Positions 12,000-24,068 of a stretch of 64,000 bases of DNA are shown here, one piece after another. A model generated the notes under the pieces. It was not told where the DNA came from. It was given only the letters and a program-made list of their open reading frames with translations, and did no database searches. The DNA comes from Kalaharituber pfeilii. Its lineage: Eukaryota; Ascomycota; Pezizomycetes; Pezizales; Pezizaceae. The translations under genes and the position numbers were made by a program. Position 1 is the stretch's first letter; the number at the start of each line of letters is the position of its first letter. The DNA lies in NCBI GenBank assembly GCA_015179045.1, contig WHUZ01000029.1, positions 186,001-250,000 of the forward strand, in the 5' to 3' direction.

Positions 12000-13101
12000 G
12001 CCATAGGGTTAGAAATATGGGTAGAAGTAGAAAGTAGGCGGGGATTATTTTCTCTCACCTCGGGCTCGGTGTGGTGATTGTTGCGGGCTGGCTCCACAGC
12101 AAAGGTTAGCAACATGCAGGAAGAATGGTGAGGAGCGACGAACGTCGTACCATTGCGAGGAGTGTGATGTGTGTTCTACGAAGTCGCTACGGTGCGCAAT
12201 TGGGCAGGAGGAATGGGTTCTGAATGGTGGGCTGGTATCGCGAGTATCTGAGAATGCGGGCGCTTCTTGCTCTAATAAGTACATGCTTGCTTGGGCGCGA
12301 GCCGCTGACACTTCACGGGAAAACGCCAAGAAGTCACGCCAGCCAGTAGAGTGGAGTGCAGTAATGTACTCGACGTTTGCCTCTGCTCTGACTGGCTGGC
12401 GCCGGTGCACAGCGCAGCGCAGCTGGATGCGCATCGTTCATTCATCGGGGACTGTAGAGTACATACCGTGAGTGCACGCGCAAAAGCATGGCTCGCAGCG
12501 CGCAGAGAGCGGCAGAGAACACGGAGCGCGGTAGTAGGCCCGCCCGAAGTATCGCGATAGCAACTGCTACCCGGTCTCGGCGGAGTAAGGGTGCTGCCCA
12601 GCTGGCCGCGGCTGCCATGCCTGCTGTCCAGGCGTCAAGCATCGGCCGAAGTCATCACCTCAATCTCTCGCTGACGCCCCAAGAAGTCCCCCATCCATCT
12701 CTAGCTAGGCTTGCTCGCCCTGCGACTGCATCCCCGCTCCGCAACAGGTCAAAAACGGAGAAGGGAACAGAGAGTCACAGACACGAAAAATCAAACGCCA
12801 CATCCATCCCCTCGGCGTTGACTGGTTGGCGCACGAGATAACTTTTCTTGAATCGATATAGGCCTACCTCTAAGGCCCAGGTACCCCGAAAGCCGGTAGC
12901 TTCGCCCTCTATTCACAAACAAGAGACGACAAGACGGTGCAATACCCCCCCCCATTATCTATTAGCCGATTCGTTCCTCCGATCTTTCCCGCCACCCCTC
13001 CCACCCCCACATTCTCATCTTCTCAAACCTTTAAACCAAAACACGAAAGGTTGAGCTTGCGTTCCAGAAAAGATCAAAAGACCTGCAGAAATACAATCGA
13101 A
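12000..13101. promoter_or_regulatory. Divergent upstream region of QCR10 and the 122-aa gene
   Basis: The region separates two genes that read away from each other. A CCAAT box on the minus strand (12199-12203) lies about 200 bp upstream of QCR10 and could bind the HAP/CBF complex known to act on respiratory genes; function is inferred. The right end (12945-13060) is a C/T-rich leader just before the next start. The GC-rich middle gives long but featureless open frames on both strands. Confidence 0.45.
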
Positions 13102-13522
13102 ATGCCCACCAATAGGCCCTTTCTCGCCAATCTTCTAGTTGCATTCCGTGCACATAGTGCTGCATCAAAAGCTTCCTCATCTTCATCTTCTCCATCACCA
13201 AAACCATCTAAGACGTCACCAACGCAATCTACTCCCTCGGCACAAGCGTCGGTGACGAACTCTGCAATCCAACAGCAAGCATCCACTCCAACCTCCCCTC
13301 GTCGCAGAAGTTCTTCCAGCTCCTCTGGGGGTTATGCAGAGCCCCTTACAGGTGAAAAGTGGTGGATTGGAGGGCGAAACTCTGATGGACAAGAGAGATT
13401 CTATAGGTTACAGCCAGTGTATGTATCCCTAACTTTTGCAAACGGGTTTGGTAGTAACTGTTACGCCTAGGACACGACAACGTTCCTACGATAGGTTATC
13501 GCTAGATCGGTTATCAATATAA
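13102..13522 (+). CDS. Small conserved ascomycete protein, 122 aa
   Basis: Exons 13102-13418 and 13471-13522 (369 nt) join in frame across a 52-nt GT-AG intron. The N-terminal part begins MPTNRPFLANLLVAFRAH and then becomes Ser/Pro/Thr-rich. The conserved C-terminal core is GEKWWIGGRNSDGQERFYRL followed by RQRSYDRLSLDRLSI. I recognise this arrangement as a widely conserved uncharacterised filamentous-ascomycete family and can name no function. It has no signal peptide or clear membrane segment. The low-complexity middle and the repeated LSLDRLSI motif suggest a disordered protein with a short docking element. The start is chosen because the conserved MPTNR-like opening follows a pyrimidine-rich leader. 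Confidence 0.8.
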
Positions 13523-14195
13523 TGAACTAGGCATCTCTAACTCAATATCCGTATTGGGCGCCGTTCCTGTCTATATTCCGTGTGAGGCATTGCTTATGGT
13601 GTATGGTACACCTGCCAAGTACTCCTCAACCACCTTTTCTCAACCTTTCCCTGGTTATCCCAGCTCGAGACTAGGTTATCTCAATACAATTTGAATAATA
13701 ACACAAAGTTCTAGATATATTGCTACATGACCGAAGTTTCTATGGTTTCTTGATCTTCAACATGGCTTACTGGGGCGTTTCAGTTTACAGGATGATAAGA
13801 AAAATAAAACACAAACGATTAAAGGCTTCTATTGGGGGTGGGGCTCACTTACGATGATGATTCGGAAACTGAAGTCATTCCTTCCCTACTCCACACTTTT
13901 TCTTTTTTTCTCTCTCCCTACACTAGCAGACCTCTTGGTGCTAACATATTGGTACCCGAGTCGGTAATCGGGGTTGAACACTTTGGCGGAAGGAAATCAT
14001 GTTCCCTTTTCATTTCTTTTCTTATTTCTTTTTACTTTTTTTCTGTTTACCTTTCTTTGACTTAATTCGTTCTATCCCCTTTGAATGAAGCACTGAGTAT
14101 CAGAAGAAGATTGACCTATTGTGCATACTTGTGATGGAGGATTACAAAGGATGGAGTTTTTGTGTTGCTCTTTTTCTTTTTCTTTTTCTCATTCC

Positions 14196-14226
<31 letters not shown>

Positions 14227-15472
14227 TTGCTTTTTTCGTTTCTTTTGCGGTCTTTTGGGGCATATGATGAAACTACGACACTATCATACTGGCAAACACC
14301 AATCTTGAACCAGACTATCAATCTTGCACAAAGCAATATTCCATAAGTGCATCTTGTCCCTTTCCGATGTACCATATCAGCGAGCCAATGCATGGAACCC
14401 TGCCGACTGGTAATGGCTATTGTATCGTGAGGCATTAGATGCGAGGGAACTGGTCAAGCCTGCACGCCGTCGTCGCTGACGCCAATCACGATGGCCGTTT
14501 CGCTGCGGGACGCTGGGCGACGCAAGAGGTGCGTGCTTGATGCTGCAATCCATATGCGCAACAGAGTAGATATATAGATTGAGATCGAGGGCGAGGACAG
14601 GCTGGCGACAGCGCAGAATGGCCTGTCGTAGGCCCGCCAGAGGACGCCAAGGCCCGCCGGCGCTTAGGTAACCTGCCAGTCACTGGGAGCGGACCACAGC
14701 CTGATTACAGCGCCCCGACCTACTCGCCGCCGCCCGCAGCTGACTGAGCCGTAGAGCACGCAGGCCCGCAGACTACATAGTAGAAGAGCCCCTTCCATCG
14801 CACGAACGCCTGCACATCGTCCCACCCGCCGTGCCCTCACAACACCACCCTCCACCACCCTCCACCACCCTCCACCACCACCCCTCCCCGCAGCGAGATT
14901 TGCGCCCTTTCCCAAAGCCCGCACCGCATCATACCCCCCCCCCCCCCCCGTCCCCCCCCCTCCCCCTCAAGATCCCTGGCTCTGTGCTCGTCGTCTCTGC
15001 ACGCCTGTCCTCCTGCTCAGCGACCGCCCCCGTCCATCCCCAACGGTCCCGTCGGCGTGTGTCATCGAGCTTTTGCACTCAGCGTCTCGCGGCTGGCGAC
15101 GTATCTCACCCCGCGGGTTTAAAACAAGGGGCACACGCACCCCAACTTTGCCTCCTCTGACCTGTTGCTGGTAGTCCGCAGCAATAACATTGGTATGTCC
15201 TCTAGCTCTGCACTCCCTCCCTCCGCCCAACCGACCCCTCTCCCCGTCTTCTCCGTTACGCTCTCCCAGCCCCATATTCGAGTTTGATGTCGGTTGCTTT
15301 TCTCATATCTTTCAAATCTCTAATTTGGCCTTTTTTAGCTGACTTGTTCATGCAGTCTCCTCCTCATTCATCAGGTCGGGCACCAGCCCCGTCGACCTTA
15401 CGCCGCATCAGAAGAGGCCGTATTTGCCGCCGACATAGTGATAATCAAACCTTTTCTCCGCATCTAGATCAG
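13523..15472. other. Intergenic region: T17A14 tract and GC-rich leader
   Basis: The first part is 3' sequence of the preceding gene with T-rich stretches, then 17 T followed by 14 A (14196-14226), a self-complementary tract. From about 14440 the DNA becomes GC-rich and is the likely promoter and 5' leader of the RING-H2 gene. It carries three 10-bp CCACCCTCCA-type repeats (14843-14880) and a run of 16 C (14934-14949). A 5'-UTR intron ending near 15357 is possible but unproven. Confidence 0.55.
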
Positions 15473-17708
15473 ATGGGCCAAGGAGCCTCAACGCAGCAGC
15501 AGCATGGTGAACGGGATATTGGTGGGGTTTCGCGAGCAGATGTTGGAAATGAAGCTACACGGGATCCCGAACGGACCATGGCCTTTGCACAGTTACGAAG
15601 AAGCAGAAGGATACGGAACAGTATTACGCAGCTGAGTGGGCGATTAATGCGATCTGGCTCCTCGCCCACACTAGCGCATGGTTCAGGAACACCAATCGTG
15701 CCCCCTAGTAGGGTGCAGGTTACACGAAGACCCCGTGTTGCATTTCTCTCCCGCACAACACCGTCATCAGAAACATCAGTGTCGTCGTCAGGTTACAGCG
15801 GGCGAACGGCTTCCGCCTCGGCCGTGTTGCCGCCAGTTCTTTCCTCAGACTCAGACCCACTGGATGGGATAGAATCAGAACCGGATGTATCCATGTCGGA
15901 TCCCTCCGATGCTGTATCGCCATCGTCAGCTACAGAATCCACCTCACATCACCCCCAAAACATAGGAGAGTCTTCTGGGGGCTCACGGAGGTCTCGATTA
16001 TCGAGAGTACGATCTACACTTCCTAATCTTCTAGCAGAAATAGGTAATTCCAGGACACCGGGAAACTCGTCCAGGAGGAACTCCCAAGCCTTTAGGCCAG
16101 GTTTGTTCGAACCATTCGGTGGGTCAGGTTTCGATGATGATATGGACGTGGAAGCCCCTTCAAACCTGAATACTTCCCCAGAACCGTCTACTCAGCGCTC
16201 ACCTTCGGATTTTCCTTCTCCAAACGATCCCGGCAATATTGAACTGCAGAATTCACAAGTGCGTCCTGGTGAAGACCAAGCTGCTATGCTATCTAGACTA
16301 TTATCAGTGGCAGCAGCAATGACAGCAGCTTCACTTGTAGGAAGTAGTGAGCAGGCCCTTACCGAAGCACAAGATGTCGCTGGTGACAGTGTAGATGGGA
16401 GTTTTGAATCATTCCTCAGAGCGTTGCAGAATGGTAGACTCGCAGCGGCATTGAGAAATGGGGGCAACGAGATGGGAGGTGGTGTACCATCAGAGCCTGG
16501 TTCAGATGGCGCCCTGGCCCCACTGAACTTCTTCAGGATGTTCAGATTTGGGTCTTCTGGTGGAAATCAACAAAGTGCAGCAAACGAACAGAGTGAAGTT
16601 CCACCTACACGAATGGTACCGGTGATAATTGTCGGCATTCGATCAGTAACACCGCGCGAGTCCACAAACACGACAGAGGGGGGATCATCTTCATTTATGG
16701 ATCAGTTAGCCAACATCACAAATGGGCCTAATCGGGCGGGATCAAGAGCGAGAACAACTGACAGCAACCGCCGTGCGTCTATGGGTGCGCTGGGGGAAGG
16801 GCAAAGGGGGCCTGGGAGAGAGGCACGCCCTGCTTCCGAGTTTCTACCGCCAAGAGTTCCTACAAATACAAATACATCTCAGAGTCCTCATCCTCCTTCA
16901 GACTCTGGATTGTCTGCCTTTCCTCATCCAAACCCTAACCCCACATCTAACACCCCAAGAGCAGACACAGTCACTCTGGAAAGCGCAGAAGGCGCACAAG
17001 GAGAAAGGCCGCAGAGTACACCGCATAGTCCGTCTGCAGCTGTACGGGAAGATAGAAATGGAGCTGGAGAAAACAATTCACATCCTACCTCCGGGAATGG
17101 TAGTAACCCCAGCCAGAGGCGACAGGGCGGTGAGGGCACGAGGAGTTGGATTATTTACGTTCTGGGAGGCTCGTATCCAGAAAACCATCCCATCCTAACC
17201 ACGCCTAGCTTATTTACAGACGTGAGTGAACGTTCTTTCTAACCAATTTTATGAACCTGCTGACCTAAACTTGCTCATAGTCGCCGACCTATGAGGATAT
17301 GATGCTTCTGTCTTCACTCCTTGGTCCAGCCAAGCCCCCTGTGGCTACTCGCGAAGAAATTGACTCCGCAGGCGGATTATTCACCGTCACTGATGTTCTC
17401 CCTGTGGGAGCAGGCTCACAATATAGAAAGCTTGCTGAAGGAGACCGGTGTCTTGTTTGCCTGAGTGAATACGAGCCAGGCGAAGAGTGTCGATCTCTAG
17501 CTCAATGTCAACATGTCTTTCACAAAGAGTGCATTGATACTGTAATTTTACCCTTCAGATTTTGATCCTCTAATGGGGAATCTTTACTGACCGTTCGAAC
17601 TATTAGTGGTTGACTACCGGCCGAAACTCATGTCCACTCTGCCGTGGCCAGGGTGTTGAGGAAAAGGAGTCACGTGTTCAGCCGAGCGCTGCTGATACCG
17701 TCACTTAA
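15473..17708 (+). CDS. RING-H2 E3 ubiquitin ligase with MGxxxST N-terminus
   Basis: Exons 15473-17221, 17281-17541 and 17607-17708 give 703 aa (2112 nt in frame). About 550 residues of Ser/Pro/Asn-rich, probably disordered sequence precede a conserved block (SWIIYVLGGSYPENHPILTT, then SPTYEDMMLLSSLLGPAKPP). The RING-H2 finger follows: Cys640, Cys643, Cys659, His661, His664, Cys667, Cys679 and Cys682, with CLVCLSEY, HVFHKEC and WLTTGRNSCPLCRGQG visible. The open frame runs upstream to 15284, but I chose the ATG at 15473 because it yields MGQGAST, a classical N-myristoylation context, and because related fungal proteins begin with MG. If so, the ligase is membrane-tethered. Substrates are unknown. 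The C-terminus ends soon after the finger. Confidence 0.88.
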
Positions 17709-20485
17709 TCATCCATCTGCATCTTACGATTTAATAGAATTTCAAGCATTCGAATATTAGGGCAAGCACCTATTAACATTGGTATGGTCGGTTTCTTCCA
17801 ACTTTGTTTCAGTTATTTTCTGTAGTTTCCTATGGGGCTTGTTTTTTCCGGGTATTCCTGTGCTAAAAGAGAACGTTCTATTGGCGCATAGTCGTGGCTG
17901 AGGTTTTGCTCTACATTGCTGTCAATCGATCTCCTATTGTAATTTTGATGTACTCGTTTATGAATTGGTGGCGTCGAGTTGCGTTTTCTTTTGAAGATGG
18001 TTTTTGAGGAACTAGAAGGAAACAATCTTTACCCCCTGTTTATCCTGTAATGCTCTATTCAATTCCTTTTTCTTTGAATCGCAGGGTGTGCGCAAGAATC
18101 AATTGTGGTAGAGAGGACCAAGGTGAAATCATGAAGTTCGGTGAAATGGGTTGGTAAGTCTTTTTCTTTTTTTTAATATATGTGTATCAAGGGTTTAATC
18201 AAGTAAATCTTTCTGTGTTTTGGGGAAGGTTGAGAAAGCATTTGAAATTTAGCCGTAAGCGATCCATCTCCATCTCAACACAGGTACTTATGTAAGTTAC
18301 TAGTAGTCTAGTTGCATAACCCCACGTTTTGCGGGACTAGATTGATATTGGGGACTAGATTAAGATGAATCTCCCTAGCTCTATGTTGATTTAGGCCGGA
18401 ACAAGCAGCTTAATCAACTTACTTCAGTTTCTCCACAGTTCTATTTCTAGCGTATCAGGGTAATACCTGAATTTATGCTCCCCAAACCTTCGAACCTACG
18501 CTATCCTGAGAACTCTCGCCACTGTCAAGAGTAGTTCGCCGCCTCTGAAGGGCCTCCAACGCTGGTTCCCAGTAACGAGGTGGCATCCTCAAATTGCTCG
18601 GCTCGCCATACATCGGTGCATGCGGTCTAGGTCTTGGCGATTGAGGTTTTGGGCCGGAGTTCTGGCGCAAACTAGCCCGACATCGAGACTAGTCTCGGAA
18701 CCGCGGTGCCGAGACTACATCAAGACTGGCTCTGCCGGCCTCCCACTCATGTACAGGTGGTGATTAGTTCCCAGCCCCAACTGTGTGCTCGTACCCAACC
18801 CATAGTGTAGTGTACTTGGTCTTCCATAGGAGGTTACAAATGCGATTGTCAGCTTGAACACATTTGACGAGCCCTTTACAATCCTATTCAGTGTTCTGGT
18901 AGCGAGAGGATAACAATAGTGCCTGAGAGAGCAATTTAACCCCTTTGCCGAAACGGTCCAACTAAGACCGATACACTCTTCTGCTCTGTGCCCCACTCTG
19001 CTGCTCTAATCTCCATTGATGATTTGAACATAATTAATTATGCTATAATAACTTACAGCCAGGAGTGAACAACTTCCGAGTGATGCTCACATGCTAGCAA
19101 AGCTTCTGAGAAAGCAAGGCTTGACGGGGATTTGGTTTAGCCTTATGTCTCACTGAGGGTCTGGGTACAGAAATAACACATGTTGTTTCTTCCCCTCATG
19201 AAGTACCACTTCACGTGACTCAATTATCCCCCAGTTTAGTTCCTCCTTACGAGTCACCCCTCGAAATTATCTCGTTACCCTCAATATCAGCCTCTGTCGG
19301 GATGACCAAGATTGGGCAATACTCGGGGGCAAAGGTAAGTCTTCAGAAGCGCAAAAAGTTGCATACAATGTGACAGGGATAGTTGCTAGGAGAGTTGACC
19401 TGTTGGTTATGTTATACTTGTTATTCTACACGCATTTTTTATAGTTTCCTACACGCTTCACAGAGTAACATGCTGTAAATTCTGTTTTTCAACCAACTTA
19501 CAGAACTCCATTTCCCAGTCACAGCCTCGAATCACCTGCTGAAGCCTGCATACAATAGTGAAATGCAGATTTCAGTCATAAAACTTACAATCAAGAAACT
19601 ACTCAAGTTCAGTGCGCCAGAGTTATTATTGTACATGATGAATGCACAAACATGGTGGAAAACCTCAGGAAGAGTGGGATAAAACAACAAAAGAACAGCT
19701 CCTGTCATTAGTTAGAAGTGTGCCAGATCAGCTTTAGGCTGTTATGGCTGTTGGGTGGTAATTATGCAACAATTTACTGACTTGTATGCAGTTAAAATTA
19801 CGTGTGTCGTATTTTTGTGTGCAAAACCCATACAATTATTTCTGAAACATTCACTTTCAGACCCGTAATATTACATGATAAAGTTCTGCGCTACAAAATG
19901 TAGGAAATTCATTGATTCATAGTTTACACTTCAATTCCGCATTAATGGTATCCATATGAGACACCACGGTCATCAAAGAAATACTGTAACCTACTTGTAA
20001 TAAGATGAGGTAGGAAGGCCGTATACTGTATATGGCAATAGCTTTCTCGAACTGGGCAAGTGGGCACGAGACTGGAAAGTGACAGGGAACATTATGTATA
20101 AGGTATCATCCTAATGCCAATGAAGTATGACCGCAGTACCGAGCTATGTCGAGTATGCTCTCTGGTTAGTCATAACGCTGGCACTGTGATGGATATCTGC
20201 CCCCTGCAATCGGAGCATCCGCTTTTCACTCACCAAATCGTAACAATAAATATTGAACATGAGACTAGGCTACTGAACATCCAAACTAGCGAAGAAACGA
20301 AATGACTTTGTGCATAGGCTTTGGCTACGTATCCCGCCAAACAGGGAGGCACGTTTGCAAACAAGCGTAGCATGGGTCATTTGCGCAGTTGCACAGCATT
20401 TTTCCAGCATTGAGCTCCACTTTTCAATGCCGGGATCCTACCGTTGCTCTGATGTTGAGAAGATAACTCAACTCGTGCAGCGAGT
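17709..20485. other. Gene-poor region
   Basis: No gene was recognised. The first about 300 bp is 3' sequence of the RING-H2 gene. Short open frames near 18473-18996 lack motifs. At 18312 the text TTGCATAACCCC resembles the core of the short retroposon described at 33738, but without tail or flanking duplication, so it is not called. Confidence 0.5.
18685..18716. repeat. Nested inverted repeat
   Basis: GAGACTAGTCTC (18685-18696) is a 12-bp palindrome. It overlaps a hairpin whose arms AGTCTCGG (18691-18698) and CCGAGACT (18709-18716) enclose ACCGCGGT, itself a palindrome. The structure is seen directly; no role is known. Confidence 0.8.
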
Positions 20486-20487
20486 TA

Positions 20488-20786
20488 CAGTTTTCCCCTT
20501 TTCGTCCGGTATAGCAAGGTTCGTTTATAAATAACATGCTTGGCAGAAAGACAATAGGGACGGGCAGCAAAAATAATGGAAATTACCCAATTGGGAAGTA
20601 GATCGATGATGACAATTATGTGCAGTCAAGTTTAGTAAGCATGTTCAAGGTGAATACAAAGGTGGGGCAGCCAAGATTGGACGTATAAGTATTAGTGTAT
20701 CCGATATAGCAAATATTATTTGTATGGAGACAGAAGGGTAAGTGCCTGGCAATTCCTGTCCGGTCCGGTATAGCAAGGGAAAACTG
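20488..20786. mobile_element. Non-autonomous MITE with TA target duplication
   Basis: The element starts CAGTTTTCCC and ends GGGAAAACTG, a 10-bp perfect inverted repeat. It is flanked on both sides by TA, as in Tc1/mariner/pogo transposons. TCCGGTATAGCAAGG also occurs in direct orientation near both ends (20505-20519 and 20764-20778). At 299 bp and without an open frame, it must depend on a transposase elsewhere. Superfamily assignment rests on the CAG/CTG ends and TA duplication. Confidence 0.8.
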
Positions 20787-23700
20787 TACTGGAGATTTCT
20801 ACCTTGACGCCGTATACGAAGTACCAGGATTAAGCTTCCAAGGGCAGCCTAGGGAGACACGAGACTTCATGGGATTGTACTACAAGCAAGTTATGAAGCA
20901 ATTTCACAATGTCATATTCAGTGAGAATTCAACTAGCGGAGGTGGATACTTTCAGCACCTACCCTCAACGTAGGCATTCTTGACAACCATCTATTCCTAT
21001 AGGAATTGATGTCTTCCGAACGAGATATTGTGCTAATATTTTCTGCTACCTTTGTGTTTGCTCACCAAGCGGGGCAATGTTTTACAGACACCTTGCTTTA
21101 CTCTTCGAATCAGGTATTTTTTCATCAATCTTGCTTTTGTGTATTCTCAAATAATAAAACTTGCTCGCACCAGGCTTATCTGAGGATAGTGAACGGCTTC
21201 TTCACTATGTCTCGGACACGCAAATGGCAAAGGGGGTCTGGCATTCCCCTCTTCTATACCCCTGAAGTCCACCATCAGCAACTCTCTGGGAATGGTCAAA
21301 ATACCCATGTCGATTTATGCACTCGATTTTCGTTCCATTTATTTTCTATTATTTGCTTTTTCAGGCAGATGTGACCCCTGCCGCTGGGACCTTGACTGGT
21401 GGTAAGCATCACTTTTAACTGGGTTCCCAATTTCTGTTCTTTTCTTTTTCTTTACCTTTTTTTTTTTTTCCCTTTATTTTTATTTTTCTTTTATTTTTTT
21501 CTTTTCTTTCTTTTTTTCTTTTTCTTTTTTTTTTTTTTTCCTTTTTCTTCTTCTTATTTTGTCTCCATATTTATTATTTCTCTATCAACGTTCATATGCA
21601 TGGCCTTGTGTCACTTCTACAACCCATGACAATGTTGGATTTTAACCTACTGCACAAAACATACTCTACGAGACTGCTCTACCCTCTTTGAACCAGGTCT
21701 TTGTAGCGTGAGCGACAATAGCAGATACTCTACTATGTAGCGAGTTCTGAGACAAGATCATGATGCAATTAAACAGCTTATTTCGAGACTGAGCATACCT
21801 TGTTATGTTAGGACAAGAAGAGTAATACGGCTTTGTCACATTGTCACACAAGGTACGTTGTGCAGTCCATTTTGAGGGCACAAGCGTCCCCAATTACTGT
21901 GATACGTTTTACCATGTCTTCAACGAACTCATCCGGCAGTCGACCTACCGAACTCCATAAAATTGCGTCAAAAGTCAATCAATTAATCCTACGTAGTTAC
22001 GGAGATTGAAAAATAGCTTTTGCTGCACCGTATTGTCGCCGGTATACCTCCATTTCCAAGATTGGGTTTCTGGTGAGGTGATGGAATAATATTGGAATAT
22101 CACGAGACTAGATGGAAGAAAGGGGGCAAGTAAAATTGGGGGGGGGGGGGGGGAATTACGATAGATTGACAAATGTCTGCTTTGTCATCAGTTGTAAGCT
22201 TCAAAGACATGTACTGAGTACTCTAGTATGTAAAGCAGGATTTGAAGATCCCGCCGGCAGCATCTCAGCCAAGTATGCCACCACCAACCTCTTTTGGGCT
22301 GCTCACCTTCCCATGCTGCTTTATCGCTCTATCATCCAGGCCGTTCGGGTTCTCACCTTCGAATGTTTTTACGCCCCCTGATGCTTCTGCAGTGTCCTGC
22401 ATAGTTTGGCACACGGGATTGGGGCATCCCAGTCGGGGGATGCATCTGGCTGGCACACTAGCCATGTGCATAAGCAGATCCAAAGCTCAATTGGCCCTGT
22501 CTCACAGCTGCCCTTCTTTTCTATCGTCGTCTTCGATTTCCCACTACAGACGGGGGATACTAAAGGGACTCGGCGCCATGACATCCTGCTAAGATCCAGT
22601 GCATATTAGCCCGCGACCGCTGCGGCACACTCGTGGGTGCACAGCGAGAAACACTGTGTAACGGTGTGGAGCATGGGACAGAAGATCCATATCCATAGCT
22701 GGAGGGTTGAGTCAAGTAGGTAGCGAGAACGTTTCACGCCCCAGATGCCGATTGAGCAGTGCGTGAGCCTTGGACAGCAGCTTCTCAGTTCTGCAGCTGC
22801 AGCGCCAGCATTCGATCGTTTCCTGCCCCGCGAGCTCAAGAGTGCAGAGCGAGGGCGCCCGGTCAACCGCGGGGGGAGTGCACGCCCGCGGACATGATTG
22901 CGCACCATCCCAGCGGGGGGCCTCAATTCGGAATTGGAGGCAAACGGACATGCGTGCTTCTTCCATCAAACATCAGTGCTGAAGAAGGCCTGCCCCGCCA
23001 GGCAAGGAAGAATCGGAGGGCTAGCATTTGGCAGTGCGGGCTGGGGGAGGAGGAGGGGGAGGGGGGGGGGGGAGTCAGCGCGCGGCCTTCCCTCTCTCGG
23101 CACTCATTATATTTCCGTTTTGCAAAGCTTAGTCCCCAGCAGCGTACTGCACCCCTTGGCCTTGCGTGCAGCCGCTCGAGGGCCAGGCAGAGATAGAGGC
23201 AGAGGCAGAGGTAGAGGCAGCGGCGCAGGGTGCATATCATACCGGCGGGGGGGCGAGGGGAAGGGCGCCGGCGGGTGGTGCATGGGCATGGGTGCATGTG
23301 CCTGGTTCAATCGAGGCGTCGCACTGGAGCGGTTACACCCAGCGCAGGCAGTATACCCAGCACCCAGCACCCAGCACCCAGCACCCAGCACCCAGCTCCC
23401 AGCTCCCAGCACCCAGCACCCAGCACCCAGCACCCAGCACCGGCACCAGACCAGCACCCGCGACTTGCCTCCCGCTGGGTGTGCTCTCCACGCCGTATGC
23501 CTGCGAGATGGGCTATGAGGTACTTCAGCAGCAGGCCGCCCGCCCGCCGTCCTCACCGTCCCGCTGCGTTTCGTCCGCCCACTCCTGCCCTCTGCCCTCC
23601 CCCAGCGCCGCCACCAGCCGTCGCTCCCGATATATATTCCTGCGCCTTGCCCACCCGCTCCCTCGCCCAGTCCCGTGGTTCGAGACTGCAGTCCCGCACT

Positions 23701-24068
23701 TCCGAGCTCTCGCCTCGTCTCGGCTTCCCCCCCACCCCCCCCCCACCCTCCCCACCCCCCCCACCCCTCCCTCCCCTCCCGACAGTGATATTCGAGTGCC
23801 AGTCACGCAAAGACTTGCTTCCCCGCTGCACACAGACAATTCAAGCTTTTTACCCCTCTCCCCCAATCGGCCTTGTTCAGTTGGCCTCAGCTACCCGTAT
23901 TCTCGGGTAGTCCCCGTCGTGCCGAACGCAATTTTGGCTTTGGATCATCGACATCACCATCTCCCCAATAGCGTTAGAGTTAGCCTTTAGCTGGTATACA
24001 GCCGGACTGTTACGATCCGTCCTTCGGCCCGCACTGTGTCCTCCCCGACTTGACTCAATTCCGCAGTC
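20787..24068. other. Pyrimidine tract, G-run and GC-rich upstream region of the Zn2Cys6 gene
   Basis: A long T/C tract fills about 21427-21560. A run of 16 G lies at 22138-22153. From about 22600 the sequence becomes GC-rich, with a G-rich run at 23041-23072, C-rich runs at 23728-23775 and a heptamer array at 23355-23440. I read 22600-24068 as promoter and leader of the gene starting at 24069. Long open frames here follow repeats and GC content and are not supported as genes. Confidence 0.5.
23355..23440 (+). repeat. CACCCAG heptamer tandem array
   Basis: About twelve copies of CACCCAG lie head to tail, two of them changed to CTCCCAG. The array keeps all frames open, which explains the Pro/Ser/Gln-rich translations seen across it. 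Confidence 0.9.

Noticed and set aside
15284..15472. 63-residue N-terminal extension of the RING-H2 protein
   Set aside because: The downstream ATG gives the MGxxxST start expected for the family; the extension looks like 5' leader, though it cannot be excluded.
18312..18345. TTGCATAACCCC as another short retroposon copy
   Set aside because: Only about 12 bp match, with no tail and no flanking duplication.
21006..21374. 122-aa frame with splice-like sites, suspected gene or retroelement piece
   Set aside because: No motif could be matched and the sequence runs into a pyrimidine tract.
22265..22609. Overlapping small frames with Cys-rich translation
   Set aside because: Frames on both strands are open over the same GC-rich DNA and none matches a known family or has consistent splice sites.
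23166..23990. Long Pro/Ser-rich open frames (226-274 aa) upstream of the Zn2Cys6 gene
   Set aside because: They are produced by the CACCCAG array and C-rich runs, which stay open in several frames on both strands; no conserved motif is present.
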